Made by a program: the position numbers and the translations under genes. Positions 1 to 15,199 of a DNA stretch of 64,000 nucleotides are shown here, piece by piece (positions within the stretch are counted from its first letter, which is position 1; every line of letters starts with the position of its first letter). The notes beneath the pieces are model-generated. The model did no database searches. It saw nothing but the letters and a program-made list of their open reading frames with translations, and was not told the DNA's origin. This DNA comes from Pristionchus mayeri. Lineage: Eukaryota > Nematoda > Chromadorea > Rhabditida > Neodiplogasteridae. Location of the stretch: NCBI GenBank assembly GCA_036245805.1, contig BTRK01000006.1, forward strand, positions 1,839,613 to 1,903,612. Reading direction: 5' to 3'.

Positions 1-874
1 ATTCGTCACCCGGTAACGAAAATGAACTTCTGATAGCTATTCTAAGATGATAATTTGTTCCACGAGCAAAGATTGTTCATTACAAAAGAACCGTATGTAG
101 TAATCATCACGTGATATGCAACAGCATGTATGCATCATTTATCGAGTAAAATGAATGGTATGGCGTCATAGTTCTCATCTGACCTCGTGCCATGTTTTTT
201 TATCGTTGTCATATTTGTTTCGTCCACAATTTCGTCTCTTAGCATTGACCGAGTGCCAGAAATGACGACATATGACCACTCATATTTTGTCGATAACTAT
301 TGACAATGGTCTACTCAATTATCGTGATTACTTAATTGCATGAAGTGAATACATTTAGCTGTTTACACCGTAAGCTATTCAGTAGTAGAAAGTTAACTTT
401 TAGTCGTTTCCCCCACCCACGATCACGAGTCGGCAGATCAATCTTCCAGCTGGGATTTCGCCCAACCGGACTACTGCTCGTAATCGAAGGAATAGTTGTC
501 GACGATAAGGAATTGTGCGAAGAGTGTTCAGCGCTAAACCTGAAAATTTACTTTTAGTAAATCACATCTTGAAATTATTTATTTGTGCGCGCATTGATTA
601 ATATTTAGGCTTATTTTTAGCCAACCTGCGAGAAAAATACAAATCAAGGCTAACCTCATCAATATTTGGCATTTCGGGTAGGACCATGAATTGATTGAAG
701 TCTCACTGAAAAATACATAGCTTAAAATATCTAAAATTTAAGCATTCCTAAAATGTGTTAAAAGTTAACGAACCTGTTTCTACGATCTGTTCAGGAGTTA
801 TAGTACTGCGGACTTTTCTTGAGGAGTCGACTGTGAAGGAGAATTGTGCTCTCTTTACTTACATAATGTTAATC
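1..874. other. Unique left flank, no gene recognised
   Basis: This is the unique sequence before the satellite. The only open frame of note is 73 codons on the plus strand (336-557), with no recognisable motif and no exon signals, so I do not call it. The last bases before the array (about 845-874) show no target duplication or transposon end. Confidence 0.7.
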
Positions 875-894
875 ACAACCAGGCCTTTGTACAA

Positions 895-2880
895 CCAGGC
901 ATTTGTACAACCAGGCATTTGAACAACCAGGCATTTGTACAACCAGGCATTTGAACAACCAGGCATTTGTACACCCAGGCATTTGGACAACCAGGCATTT
1001 GAACAACCAGGCATTTGTACAACCAGGCATTTGTACAACCATGCATTTGTACACCCAGGCATGTGTACAACCAGGCATTTGTACAACCAGGCATTTGTAC
1101 AACCAGGTATTTGTACAACCAGGCATTTGTACACCCAGGCATTTGTACACCCAGGCATTTGTACAACCAGGCATTTGTACAACCAGGCATTTGTACAACC
1201 AGGCATTTGTACAACCAGGCCTTTGTACAACCAGGCATTTATACAACCAGGCATTTGAACAACCAGGCATTTGTACACCCAGGCATTTGTACAACCAGGC
1301 ATTTGTAAAACCAGGCATTTCTACAACCAGGCATTTGAACAACCAGGCATTTGTACACCCAGGCATTTGTACAACCAGGCATTTGAACAACCAGGCATTT
1401 GTACAACCAGGCATTTGAACAACCAGGCATTTGTACAACCAGGCATTTGTACAACCAGGCATTTGTACACCCAGGCATGTGTACAACCAGGCATTTGTAC
1501 AACCAGGCATTTGTACAACCAGGTATTTGTACAACCAGGCATTTGTACACCCAGGCATTTGTACACCCAGGCATTTGTACAACCAGGCATTTGTACAACC
1601 AGGCATTTGTACAACCATGCATTTGTACAACCATGCATTTGTACAACCAGGCCTTTGTACAACCAGGCATTTGTACAACCAGGCATTTGAACAACCAGGC
1701 ATTTGTACACCCAGGCATTTGTAAAACCAGGCATTTGTACAACCAGGCATTTGTACAACCAGGCATTTGTACACCCAGGCATTTGTACACCCAGGCATTT
1801 GTACAACCAGGCATTTGTACAACCAGGCATTTGTACAACCAGGCATTTGTACACCCAGGCATTTGTACACCCAGGCATTTGTACAACCAGGCATTTGTAC
1901 AACCAGGCATTTGAACAACCAGGCATTTGTACACCCAGGCATTTGGACAACCAGGCATTTGAACAACCAGGCATTTGTACAACCAGGCATTTGTACAACC
2001 ATGCATTTGTACACCCAGGCATGTGTACAACCAGGCATTTGTACAACCAGGCATTTGTACAACCAGGTATTTGTACAACCAGGCATTTGTACACCCAGGC
2101 ATTTGTACACCCAGGCATTTGTACAACCAGGCATTTGTACAACCAGGCATTTGTACAACCAGGCATTTGTACAACCAGGCCTTTGTACAACCAGGCATTT
2201 ATACAACCAGGCATTTGAACAACCAGGCATTTGTACACCCAGGCATTTGTACAACCAGGCATTTGTAAAACCAGGCATTTCTACAACCAGGCATTTGAAC
2301 AACCAGGCATTTGTACACCCAGGCATTTGTACAACCAGGCATTTGAACAACCAGGCATTTGTACAACCAGGCATTTGAACAACCAGGCATTTGTACAACC
2401 AGGCATTTGTACAACCAGGCATTTGTACACCCAGGCATGTGTACAACCAGGCATTTGTACAACCAGGCATTTGTACAACCAGGTATTTGTACAACCAGGC
2501 ATTTGTACACCCAGGCATTTGTACAACCAGGTATTTGTACAACCAGGCATTTGTACACCCAGGCATTTGTACACCCAGGCATTTGTACAACCAGGCATTT
2601 GTACAACCAGGCATTTGTACAACCATGCATTTGTACAACCATGCATTTGTACAACCAGGCCTTTGTACAACCAGGCATTTGTACAACCAGGCATTTGAAC
2701 AACCAGGCATTTGTACACCCAGGCATTTGTAAAACCAGGCATTTGTACAACCAGGCATTTGTACAACCAGGCATTTGTACACCCAGGCATTTGTACACCC
2801 AGGCATTTGTACAACCAGGCATTTGTACAACCAGGCATTTGTACAACCAGGCATTTGTACACCCAGGCATTTGTACACCC
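895..2880. repeat. 960-bp higher-order repeat, tandem pair
   Basis: The pattern of variant units between about 895 and 1855 recurs 960 bp (60 units) downstream. Matching landmarks are 1015/1975, 1239/2199, 1271/2231, 1321/2281 and 1399/2359. Beyond about 2500 the offset becomes 1008 bp (1703/2711, 1767/2775), because a 48-bp, three-unit block carrying the AGGTATTTG variant is duplicated in the second copy. Confidence 0.85.
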
Positions 2881-5300
2881 AGGCATTTGTACAACCAGGC
2901 ATTTGTACAACCAGGCATTTTTGTACAACCAGGCATTTGTACAACCAGGCATTTGTACAACCAGGCATTTGTACACCCAGGCATTTGTACACCCAGGCAT
3001 TTGTAATCCAGGCATTTGTACAACCAGGCATTTGTAATCCAGGCATTTGTACAACCAGGCATTTGTACAACCAGGCATTTGTACAACCAGGCATTTGTCC
3101 AACCAGGCATTTGTACAACCAGGCATTTGTACAACCAGGCCTTTGTACAACCAGGCATTTGTACAACCAGGCATTTGTACAACCAGGCATTTGTACAAGC
3201 AGGCATTTGTACAACCAGGCATTTGTACATCCAGGGATTTGTACAACCAGGCCTTTGTACAACCAGGCATTTGTACAACCAGGCATTTGAACAACCAGGC
3301 ATTTGTACACACAGGCATTTGTAAAACCAGGCATTTGTACAACCAGGCATTTGTACAAGCAGGCATTTGTACAACCAGGCATTTGTACATCCAGGGATTT
3401 GTACAACCAGGCCTTTGTACAACCAGGCATTTGTACAACCAGGCATTTGTACAACCATGCATTTGTACAACCAGGCCTTTGTACAACCAGGCATTTGTAC
3501 AACCAGGCATTTGAACAACCAGGCATTTGTACACACAGGCATTTGTAAAACCAGGCATTTGTACAACCAGGCATTTGTACAACCAGGCATTTGTACACCC
3601 AGGCATTTGTACACCCAGGCATTTGTACAACCAGGCATTTGTACAACCAGGCATTTGTACAACCAGGCATTTGTACAACCATGCATTTGTACAACCAGGC
3701 CTTTGTACAACCAGGCATTTGTACAACCAGGCATTTGTACAACCAGGCATTTGTACACCCAGGCATTTGTACACCCAGGCATTTGTACAACCAGGCATTT
3801 GTACAACCAGGCATTTGTACAACCAGGCATTTGTACACCCAGGCATTTGTACACCCAGGCATTTGTACAACCAGGCATTTGGACAACCAGGCATTTGTAC
3901 AACCAGGCATTTGTACAACCAGGCATTTGTACACCCAGGCATTTGTACACCCAGGCATTTGTACACCCAGGCATTTGTAATCCAGGCATTTGTACAACCA
4001 GGCATTTGTACAACCAGGCATTTGTACAACCAGGCATTTGTACAACCAGGCATTTGTACAACCAGGCATTTGTACACCCAGGCATTTGTACACCCAGGCA
4101 TTTGTAATCCAGGCATTTGTACAACCAGGCATTTGTACAACCAGGCATTTGTACAACCAGGCATTTGTACAACCAGGCATTTGTACAACCAGGCATTTGT
4201 ACAACCAGGCCTTTGTACAACCAGGCATTTGTACAACCAGGCATTTGTACAACCAGGCATTTGTACAACCAGGCATTTGTACAACCAGGCATTTGTACAA
4301 CCAGGCATTTGTACAACCAGGCATTTGTACAACCAGGTATTTGTACAACCAGGCATTTGTACAACCAGGCATTTGTACACCCAGGCATTTGTACACCCAG
4401 GCATTTGTAATCCAGGCATTTGTACAACCAGGCATTTGTACAACCAGGCATTTGTACAACCAGGCTTTTGTACAACCAGGCATTTGTACAACCATGCATT
4501 TGTACAACCATGCATTTGTACAACCAGGCCTTTGTACAACCAGGCATTTGTACAACCAGGCATTTGTACAACCAGGCATTTGAACAACCAGGCATTTGTA
4601 CACCCAGGCATTTGTAAAACCAGGCATTTGTACAACCAGGCATTTGTACAACCAGGCATTTGTACACCCAGGCATTTGTACACCCAGGCATTTGTACAAC
4701 CAGGCATTTGTACAACCAGGCATTTTTGTACAACCAGGCATTTGTACAACCAGGCATTTGTACAACCAGGCATTTGTACACCCAGGCATTTGTACACCCA
4801 GGCATTTGTAATCCAGGCATTTGTACAACCAGGCATTTGTAATCCAGGCATTTGTACAACCAGGCATTTGTACAACCAGGCATTTGTACAACCAGGCATT
4901 TGTCCAACCAGGCATTTGTACAACCAGGCATTTGTACAACCAGGCCTTTGTACAACCAGGCATTTGTACAACCAGGCATTTGTACAACCAGGCATTTGTA
5001 CAAGCAGGCATTTGTACAACCAGGCATTTGTACATCCAGGGATTTGTACAACCAGGCCTTTGTACAACCAGGCATTTGTACAACCAGGCATTTGAACAAC
5101 CAGGCATTTGTACACACAGGCATTTGTAAAACCAGGCATTTGTACAACCAGGCATTTGTACAAGCAGGCATTTGTACAACCAGGCATTTGTACATCCAGG
5201 GATTTGTACAACCAGGCCTTTGTACAACCAGGCATTTGTACAACCAGGCATTTGTACAACCATGCATTTGTACAACCAGGCATTTGTACACACAGGCATT
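2700..5300. repeat. Duplicated satellite block, about 1.8 kb apart
   Basis: A block with rare variants (TTTTTGTAC one-base expansion, GTCCAACC, ACAAGCAGG, ACATCCAGGGATTTG) occurs near 2900-3320 and again near 4705-5130. Landmarks 3016/4821, 3047/4852 and 3303/5108 are offset by 1805 bp. Upstream landmarks 2711/4596 and 2775/4660 are offset by 1885 bp, so the copies differ by five units. Confidence 0.8.
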
Positions 5301-8300
5301 TGTAAAACCAGGCATTTGTACAACCAGGCATTTGTACAACCAGGCATTTGTACAACCATGCATTTGAACAACCAGGCATTTGTACACACAGGCATTTGTA
5401 AAACCAGGCATTTGTACAACCAGGCATTTGTACAACCAGGCATTTGTACACCCAGGCATTTGTACACCCAGGCATTTGTACAACCAGGCATTTGTACAAC
5501 CAGGCATTTGTACAACCAGGCATTTGTACAACCATGCATTTGTACAACCAGGCCTTTGTACAACCAGGCATTTGTACAACCAGGCATTTGTACAACCAGG
5601 CATTTGTACACCCAGGCATTTGTACACCCAGGCATTTGTACAACCAGGCATTTGTACAACCAGGCATTTGTACAACCAGGCATTTGAACAACCAGGCATT
5701 TGTACACCCAGGCATTTGTACAACCAGGCATTTGTACAACCAGGCATTTGTACAACCAGGCATTTGTACAACCAGGCATTTGTACACCCAGGCATTTGTA
5801 CACCCAGGCATTTGTACACCCAGGCATTTGTAATCCAGGCATTTGTACAACCAGGCATTTGTACAACCAGGCATTTGTACAACCAGGCATTTGTACAACC
5901 AGGCATTTGTACAACCAGGCATTTGTACACCCAGGCATTTGTACACCCAGGCATTTGTAATCCAGGCATTTGTACAACCAGGCACTTGTACAACCAGGCA
6001 TTTGTACAAACAGGCATTTGTACAACCAGGCATTTGTACAACCAGGCATTTGTACAACCAGGCATTTGTACAACCAGGCATTTGTACAACCAGGCATTTG
6101 TACAACCAGGCATTTGTACAACCAGGCATTTGTACAACCAGGCATTTGTACAACCAGGCATTTGTACAACCAGGCATTTGTACAACCAGGCATTTGTACA
6201 ACCAGGCATTTGTACACCCAGGCATTTGTACACCCAGGCATTTGTAATCCAGGCATTTGTACAACCAGGCATTTGTACAACCAGGCATTTGTACAACCAG
6301 GCTTTTGTACAACCAGGCATTTGTACAACCATGCATTTGTACAACCATGCATTTGTACAACCAGGCCTTTGTACAACCAGGCATTTGTACAACCAGGCAT
6401 TTGTACAACCAGGCATTTGAACAACCAGGCATTTGTACACCCAGGCATTTGTAATCCAGGCATTTGTACAACCAGGCATTTGTACAACCAGGCATTTGTA
6501 CAACCAGGCTTTTGTACAACCAGGCATTTGTACACCCAGGCATTTGTACACCCAGGCATTTGTAATCCAGGCATTTGTACAACCAGGCATTTGTACACCC
6601 AGGCATTTGTACACCCAGGCATTTGTAATCCAGGCATTTGTACAACCAGGCATTTGTACAACCAGGCATTTGTACAACCAGGCTTTTGTACAACCAGGCA
6701 TTTGTACAACCATGCATTTGTACAACCATGCATTTGTACAACCAGGCCTTTGTACAACCAGGCATTTGTACAACCAGGCATTTGTACAACCAGGCATTTG
6801 AACAACCAGGCATTTGTACACCCAGGCATTTGTAAAACCAGGCATTTGTACAACCAGGCATTTGTACAACCAGGCTTTTGTACAACCAGGCATTTGTACA
6901 ACCATGCATTTGTACAACCATGCATTTGTACAACCAGGCCTTTGTACAACCAGGCATTTGTACAACCAGGCATTTGTACAACCAGGCATTTGAACAACCA
7001 GGCATTTGTACACCCAGGCATTTGTAAAACCAGGCATTTGTACAACCAGGCATTTGTACAACCAGGCATTTGTACACCCAGGCATTTGTACACCCAGGCA
7101 TTTGTACAACCAGGCATTTGTACAACCAGGCATTTGTACAACCAGGCATTTGTACACCCAGGCATTTGTACACCCAGGCATTTGTACAACCAGGCATTTG
7201 TACAACCAGGCATTTGTACAACCAGGCATTTGTACAACCAGGCATTTGTACAACCAGGCATTTGTACACCCAGGCATTTGTACACCCAGGCATTTGTACA
7301 CCCAGGCATTTGTACACCCAGGCATTTGTAATCCAGGCATTTGTACAACCAGGCATTTGTACAACCAGGCATTTGAACAACCAGGCATTTGAACAACCAG
7401 GCATTTGTACACCCAGGCATTTGTAAAACCAGGCATTTGTACAACCAGGCATTTGTACAACCAGGCATTTGTACAACCATGCATTTGAACAACCAGGCAT
7501 TTGTACACCCAGGCATTTGTACACCCAGGCATTTGTACAACCAGGCATTTGTACACCCAGGCATTTGTACACCCAGGCATTTGTAATCCAGGCATTTGTA
7601 CAACCAGGCATTTGTACAACCAGGCATTTGTACAACCAGGCATTTGTACAACCAGGCCTTTGTACAACCAGGCATTTGTACAACCAGGCATTTGTACAAC
7701 CAGGCATTTGTACAACCAGGCATTTGTACAACCAGGCATTTGTACAACCAGGCATTTGTACAACCAGGCATTTGTACAACCAGGCATTTGTACAACCAGG
7801 CATTTGTACAACCAGGCATTTGTACAACCAGGCATTTGTACACCCAGGCATTTGTACACCCAGGCATTTGTAATCCAGGCATTTGTACAACCAGGCATTT
7901 GTACAACCAGGCATTTGTAATCCAGGCATTTGTACAACCAGGCATTTGTACAACCAGGCATTTGTACAACCAGGCATTTGTACAACCATGCATTTGTACA
8001 ACCAGGCCTTTGTACAACCAGGCATTTGTACAACCAGGCATTTGTACAACCAGGCATTTGTACACCCAGGCATTTGTACACCCAGGCATTTGTACAACCA
8101 GGCATTTGTACAACCAGGCATTTGTACAACCAGGCATTTGTACACCCAGGCATTTGTACACCCAGGCATTTGTACAACCAGGCATTTGTACAACCAGGCA
8201 TTTGTACAACCAGGCATTTGTACAACCAGGCATTTGTACACCCAGGCATTTGTACACCCAGGCATTTGTACAACCAGGCATTTGTACACCCAGGCATTTG

Positions 8301-11300
8301 TACACCCAGGCATTTGTACACCCAGGCATTTGTACAACCAGGCATTTGTACAACCAGGCATTTGTACAACCAGGCATTTGTACAACCAGGCATTTGTACA
8401 CCCAGGCATTTGTACACCCAGGCATTTGTAATCCAGGCATTTGTACAACCAGGCATTTGTACAACCAGGCATTTGTACAACCAGGCATTTGTACAACCAG
8501 GCATTTGAACAACCAGGCATTTGTACACCCAGGCATTTGTAAAACCAGGCATTTGTACAACCAGGCATTTGTACAACCAGGCATTTGTACAACCATGCAT
8601 TTGAACAACCAGGCATTTGTACACCCAGGCATTTGTACACCCAGGCATTTGTACAACCAGGCATTTGTACACCCAGGCATTTGTACACCCAGGCATTTGT
8701 AATCCAGGCATTTGTACAACCAGGCATTTGTACAACCAGGCATTTGTACAACCAGGCATTTGTACAACCAGGCATTTGTACAACCAGGCCTTTGTACAAC
8801 CAGGCATTTGTACAACCAGGCATTTGTACAACCAGGCATTTGTACAACCAGGCATTTGTACAACCAGGCATTTGTACAACCAGGCATTTGTACAACCAGG
8901 CATTTGTACAACCAGGCATTTGTACAACCAGGCATTTGTACAACCAGGCATTTGTACAACCAGGCATTTGTACACCCAGGCATTTGTACACCCAGGCATT
9001 TGTAATCCAGGCATTTGTACAACCAGGCATTTGTACAACCAGGCATTTGTACAACCAGGCATTTGTACAACCAGGCATTTGTACAACCAGGCATTTGTAC
9101 AACCAGGCATTTGTAATCCAGGCATTTGTACAACCAGGCATTTGTACACCCAGGCATTTGTACACCCAGGCATTTGTACAACCAGGCATTTGTACACCCA
9201 GGCATTTGTACACCCAGGCATTTGTAATCCAGGCATTTGTACAACCAGGCATTTGTACAACCAGGCATTTGTACAACCAGGCATTTGTACAACCAGGCAT
9301 TTGTACAACCAGGCCTTTGTACAACCAGGCATTTGTACAACCAGGCATTTGTACAACCAGGCATTTGTACAACCAGGCATTTGTACAACCAGGCATTTGT
9401 ACAACCAGGCATTTGTACAACCAGGCATTTGTACAACCAGGCATTTGTACAACCAGGCATTTGTACAACCAGGCATTTGTACAACCAGGCATTTGTACAC
9501 CCAGGCATTTGTACACCCAGGCATTTGTAATCCAGGCATTTGTACAACCAGGCATTTGTACAACCAGGCATTTGTACAACCAGGCATTTGTACAACCAGG
9601 CATTTGTACAACCAGGCATTTGTACACCCAGGCATTTGTACACCCAGGCATTTGTAATCCAGGCATTTGTACAACCAGGCATTTGTACAACCAGGCATTT
9701 GAACAACCAGGCATTTGTACACCCAGGCATTTGTAAAACCAGGCATTTGTACAACCAGGCATTTGTACAACCAGGCATTTGTACAACCATGCATTTGAAC
9801 AACCAGGCATTTGTACACCCAGGCATTTGTACACCCAGGCCTTTGTACAACCAGGCATTTGTACAACCAGGCATTTGTACACCCAGGCATTTGTACACCC
9901 AGGCATTTGTACACCCAGGCATTTGTACAACCAGGCATTTGTACAACCAGGCATTTGTACAACCAGGCATTTGTACAACCAGGCATTTGTACACCCAGGC
10001 ATTTGTACACCCAGGCATTTGTAATCCAGGCATTTGTACAACCAGGCATTTGTACAACCAGGCATTTGTACAACCAGGCATTTGTACAACCAGGCATTTG
10101 AACAACCAGGCATTTGTACACCCAGGCATTTGTAAAACCAGGCATTTGTACAACCAGGCATTTGTACAACCAGGCATTTGTACAACCATGCATTTGAACA
10201 ACCAGGCATTTGTACACCCAGGCATTTGTACACCCAGGCATTTGTACAACCAGGCATTTGTACACCCAGGCATTTGTACACCCAGGCATTTGTAATCCAG
10301 GCATTTGTACAACCAGGCATTTGTACAACCAGGCATTTGTACAACCAGGCATTTGTACAACCAGGCATTTGTACAACCAGGCCTTTGTACAACCAGGCAT
10401 TTGTACAACCAGGCATTTGTACAACCAGGCATTTGTACAACCAGGCATTTGTACAACCAGGCATTTGTACAACCAGGCCTTTGTACAACCAGGCATTTGT
10501 ACAACCAGGCATTTGTACAACCAGGCATTTGTACAACCAGGCATTTGTACAACCAGGCATTTGTACAACCAGGCATTTGTACAACCAGGCATTTGTACAA
10601 CCAGGCATTTGTACAACCAGGCATTTGTACAACCAGGCATTTGTACACCCAGGCATTTGTACACCCAGGCATTTGTAATCCAGGCATTTGTACAACCAGG
10701 CATTTGTACAACCAGGCATTTGTACAACCAGGCATTTGTACAACCAGGCATTTGTACAACCAGGCATTTGTACACCCAGGCATTTGTACACCCAGGCATT
10801 TGTAATCCAGGCATTTGTACAACCAGGCATTTGTACAACCAGGCATTTGAACAACCAGGCATTTGTACACCCAGGCATTTGTAAAACCAGGCATTTGTAC
10901 AACCAGGCATTTGTACAACCAGGCATTTGTACAACCATGCATTTGAACAACCAGGCATTTGTACACCCAGGCATTTGTACAACCAGGCATTTGTACAACC
11001 AGGCATTTGTAATCCAGGCATTTGTACAACCAGGCATTTGTACAACCAGGCATTTGTACACCCAGGCATTTGTAAAACCAGGCATTTGTACAACCAGGCA
11101 TTTGTACAACCAGGCATTTGTACAACCATGCATTTGAACAACCAGGCATTTGTACACCCAGGCATTTGTACACCCAGGCCTTTGTACAACCAGGCATTTG
11201 TACAACCAGGCATTTGTACACCCAGGCATTTGTACACCCAGGCATTTGTACACCCAGGCATTTGTACAACCAGGCATTTGTACAACCAGGCATTTGTACA

Positions 11301-14300
11301 ACCAGGCATTTGTACAACCAGGCATTTGTACACCCAGGCATTTGTACACCCAGGCATTTGTAATCCAGGCATTTGTACAACCAGGCATTTGTACAACCAG
11401 GCATTTGTACAACCAGGCATTTGTACAACCAGGCATTTGAACAACCAGGCATTTGTACACCCAGGCATTTGTACACCCAGGCATTTGTACAACCAGGCAT
11501 TTGTACACCCAGGCATTTGTACACCCAGGCATTTGTAATCCAGGCATTTGTACAACCAGGCATTTGTACAACCAGGCATTTGTACAACCAGGCATTTGTA
11601 CAACCAGGCATTTGTACAACCAGGCCTTTGTACAACCAGGCATTTGTACAACCAGGCCTTTGTACAACCAGGCATTTGTACAACCAGGCATTTGTACAAC
11701 CAGGCATTTGTACAACCAGGCATTTGTACAACCAGGCATTTGTACAACCAGGCATTTGTACAACCAGGCATTTGTACAACCAGGCATTTGTACAACCAGG
11801 CATTTGTACACCCAGGCATTTGTACACCCAGGCATTTGTAATCCAGGCATTTGTACAACCAGGCATTTGTACAACCAGGCATTTGTACAACCAGGCATTT
11901 GTACAACCAGGCATTTGTACAACCAGGCATTTGTACACCCAGGCATTTGTACACCCAGGCATTTGTAATCCAGGCATTTGTACAACCAGGCATTTGTACA
12001 ACCAGGCATTTGAACAACCAGGCATTTGTACACCCAGGCATTTGTAAAACCAGGCATTTGTAATCCAGGCATTTGTACAACCAGGCATTTGTACAACCAT
12101 GCATTTGAACAACCAGGCATTTGTACACCCAGGCATTTGTACACCCAGGCATTTGTACAACCAGGCATTTGTACACCCAGGCATTTGTACACCCAGGCAT
12201 TTGTAATCCAGGCATTTGTACAACCAGGCATTTGTACAACCAGGCATTTGTACAACCAGGCATTTGTAATCCAGGCATTTGTACAACCAGGCATTTGTAC
12301 AACCAGGCATTTGTACAACCAGGCATTTGTACAACCAGGCATTTGTACAACCATGCATTTGTACAACCATGCATTTGTACAACCAGGCCTTTGTACAACC
12401 AGGCATTTGTACAACCAGGCATTTGTACAACCAGGCATTTGTACACCCAGGCATTTGTAAAACCAGGCATTTGTACAACCAGGCATTTGTACAACCAGGC
12501 ATTTGTACACCCAGGCATTTGTACACCCAGGCATTTGTACAACCAGGCATTTGTACAACCAGGCATTTGTACAACCAGGCATTTGTACACCCAGGCATTT
12601 GTACACCCAGGCATTTGTACAACCAGGCATTTGTACAACCAGGCATTTGTACAACCAGGCATTTGTACAACCAGGCATTTGTACACCCAGGCATTTGTAC
12701 ACCCAGGCATTTGTAATCCAGGCATTTGTACAACCAGGCATTTGTAATCCAGGCATTTGTACAACCAGGCATTTGTACAACCAGGCATTTGTACAACCAG
12801 GCATTTGTACAACCAGGCATTTGTACAACCAGGCCTTTGTACAACCAGGCATTTGTACAACCAGGCATTTGTACACCCAGGCATTTGTACAACCAGGCAT
12901 TTGTACAACCAGGCATTTGTACAACCAGGCATTTGTACAACCAGGGATTTGTACAACCAGGCCTTTGTACAACCAGGCATTTGTACAACCAGGCATTTGT
13001 ACAACCATGCATTTGTACAACCAGGCCTTTGTACAACCAGGCATTTGTACAACCAGGCATTTGAACAACCAGGCATTTGTACGCCCAGGCATTTGTACAA
13101 CCAGGCATTTGTACAACCAGGCATTTGTACGCCCAGGCATTTGTACAACCAGGCATTTGTACAACCAGGCATTTGTACACCCAGGCATTTGTACAACCAG
13201 GCATTTGTACAACCAGGCATTTGTACAACCAGGGATTTGTACAACCAGGCCTTTGTACAACCAGGCATTTGTACAACCATGCATTTGAACAACCAGGCAT
13301 TTGTACACCCAGGCATTTGTACACCCAGGCATTTGTACAACCAGGCATTTGTACACCCAGGCATTTGTACACCCAGGCATTTGTAATCCAGGCATTTGTA
13401 CAACCAGGCATTTGTACAACCAGGCATTTGTACAACCAGGCATTTGTACAACCAGGCATTTGTACAACCAGGCATTTGTACAACCAGGCATTTGTACGCC
13501 CAGGCATTTGTACAACCAGGCATTTGTACAACCAGGCATTTGTACGCCCAGGCATTTGTACAACCAGGCATTTGTACAACCAGGCATTTGTACACCCAGG
13601 CATTTGTACAACCAGGCATTTGTACAACCAGGCATTTGTACAACCAGGCATTTGTACAACCAGGCATTTGTACAACCAGGCATTTGTACAACCAGGCATT
13701 TGTACACCCAGGCATTTGTACACCCAGGCATTTGTAATCCAGGCATTTGTACAACCAGGCATTTGTACAACCAGGCATTTGTACAACCAGGCATTTGTAC
13801 AACCAGGCATTTGAACAACCAGGCATTTGTACACCCAGGCATTTGTAAAACCAGGCATTTGTACAACCAGGCATTTGTACAACCAGGCATTTGTACAACC
13901 ATGCATTTGAACAACCAGGCATTTGTACACCCAGGCATTTGTACACCCAGGCATTTGTACAACCAGGCATTTGTACACCCAGGCATTTGTAATCCAGGCA
14001 TTTGTACAACCAGGCATTTGTACAACCAGGCATTTGTACAACCAGGCATTTGTACAACCAGGCATTTGTACAACCAGGCATTTGTACAACCAGGCCTTTG
14101 TACAACCAGGCATTTGTACAACCAGGCATTTGTACAACCAGGCATTTGTACAACCAGGCATTTGTACAACCAGGCATTTGTACAACCAGGCATTTGTACA
14201 ACCAGGCATTTGTACAACCAGGCATTTGTACAACCAGGCATTTGTACAACCAGGCATTTGTACACCCAGGCATTTGTACACCCAGGCATTTGTAATCCAG

Positions 14301-15199
14301 GCATTTGTACAACCAGGCATTTGTACAACCAGGCATTTGTACAACCAGGCATTTGTACAACCAGGCATTTGTACAACCAGGCCTTTGTACAACCAGGCAT
14401 TTGTACAACCAGGCATTTGTACAACCAGGCATTTGTACAACCAGGCATTTGTACAACCAGGGATTTTTACAACCAGGCCTTTGTACAACCAGGCATTTAT
14501 ACAACCATGCATTTGAACAACCAGGCATTTGTACACCCAGGCATTTGTACACCCAGGCATTTGTACAACCAGGCATTTGTACAACCAGGCATTTGTACAC
14601 CCAGGCATTTGTACAACCAGGCATTTGTACAACCAGGCATTTGTACAACCAGGCATTTGTACAACCAGGCATTTGTACAACCAGGCATTTGTACAACCAG
14701 GCATTTGTACACCCAGGCATTTGTACACCCAGGCATTTGTAATCCAGGCATTTGTACAACCAGGCATTTGTACAACCAGGCATTTGTACAACCAGGCATT
14801 TGTGCAACCAGGCATTTGTACAACCAGGCATTTGTACAACCAGGCATTTGTACAACCAGGGATTTGTACAACCAGGCCTTTGTACAACCAGGCATTTGTA
14901 CAACCATGCATTTGAACAACCAGGCATTTGTACACCCAGGCATTTGTACACCCAGGCATTTGTACAACCAGGCATTTGTACACCCAGGCATTTGTACACC
15001 CAGGCATTTGTAATCCAGGCATTTGTACAACCAGGCATTTGTACAACCAGGCATTTGTACAACCAGGCATTTGTACAACCAGGCATTTGTACAACCAGGC
15101 ATTTGTACAACCAGGCATTTGTACAACCAGGCCTTTGTACAACCAGGCATTTGTACAACCAGGCATTTGTCTAACCAGGCATTTGTACAACCAGGCATT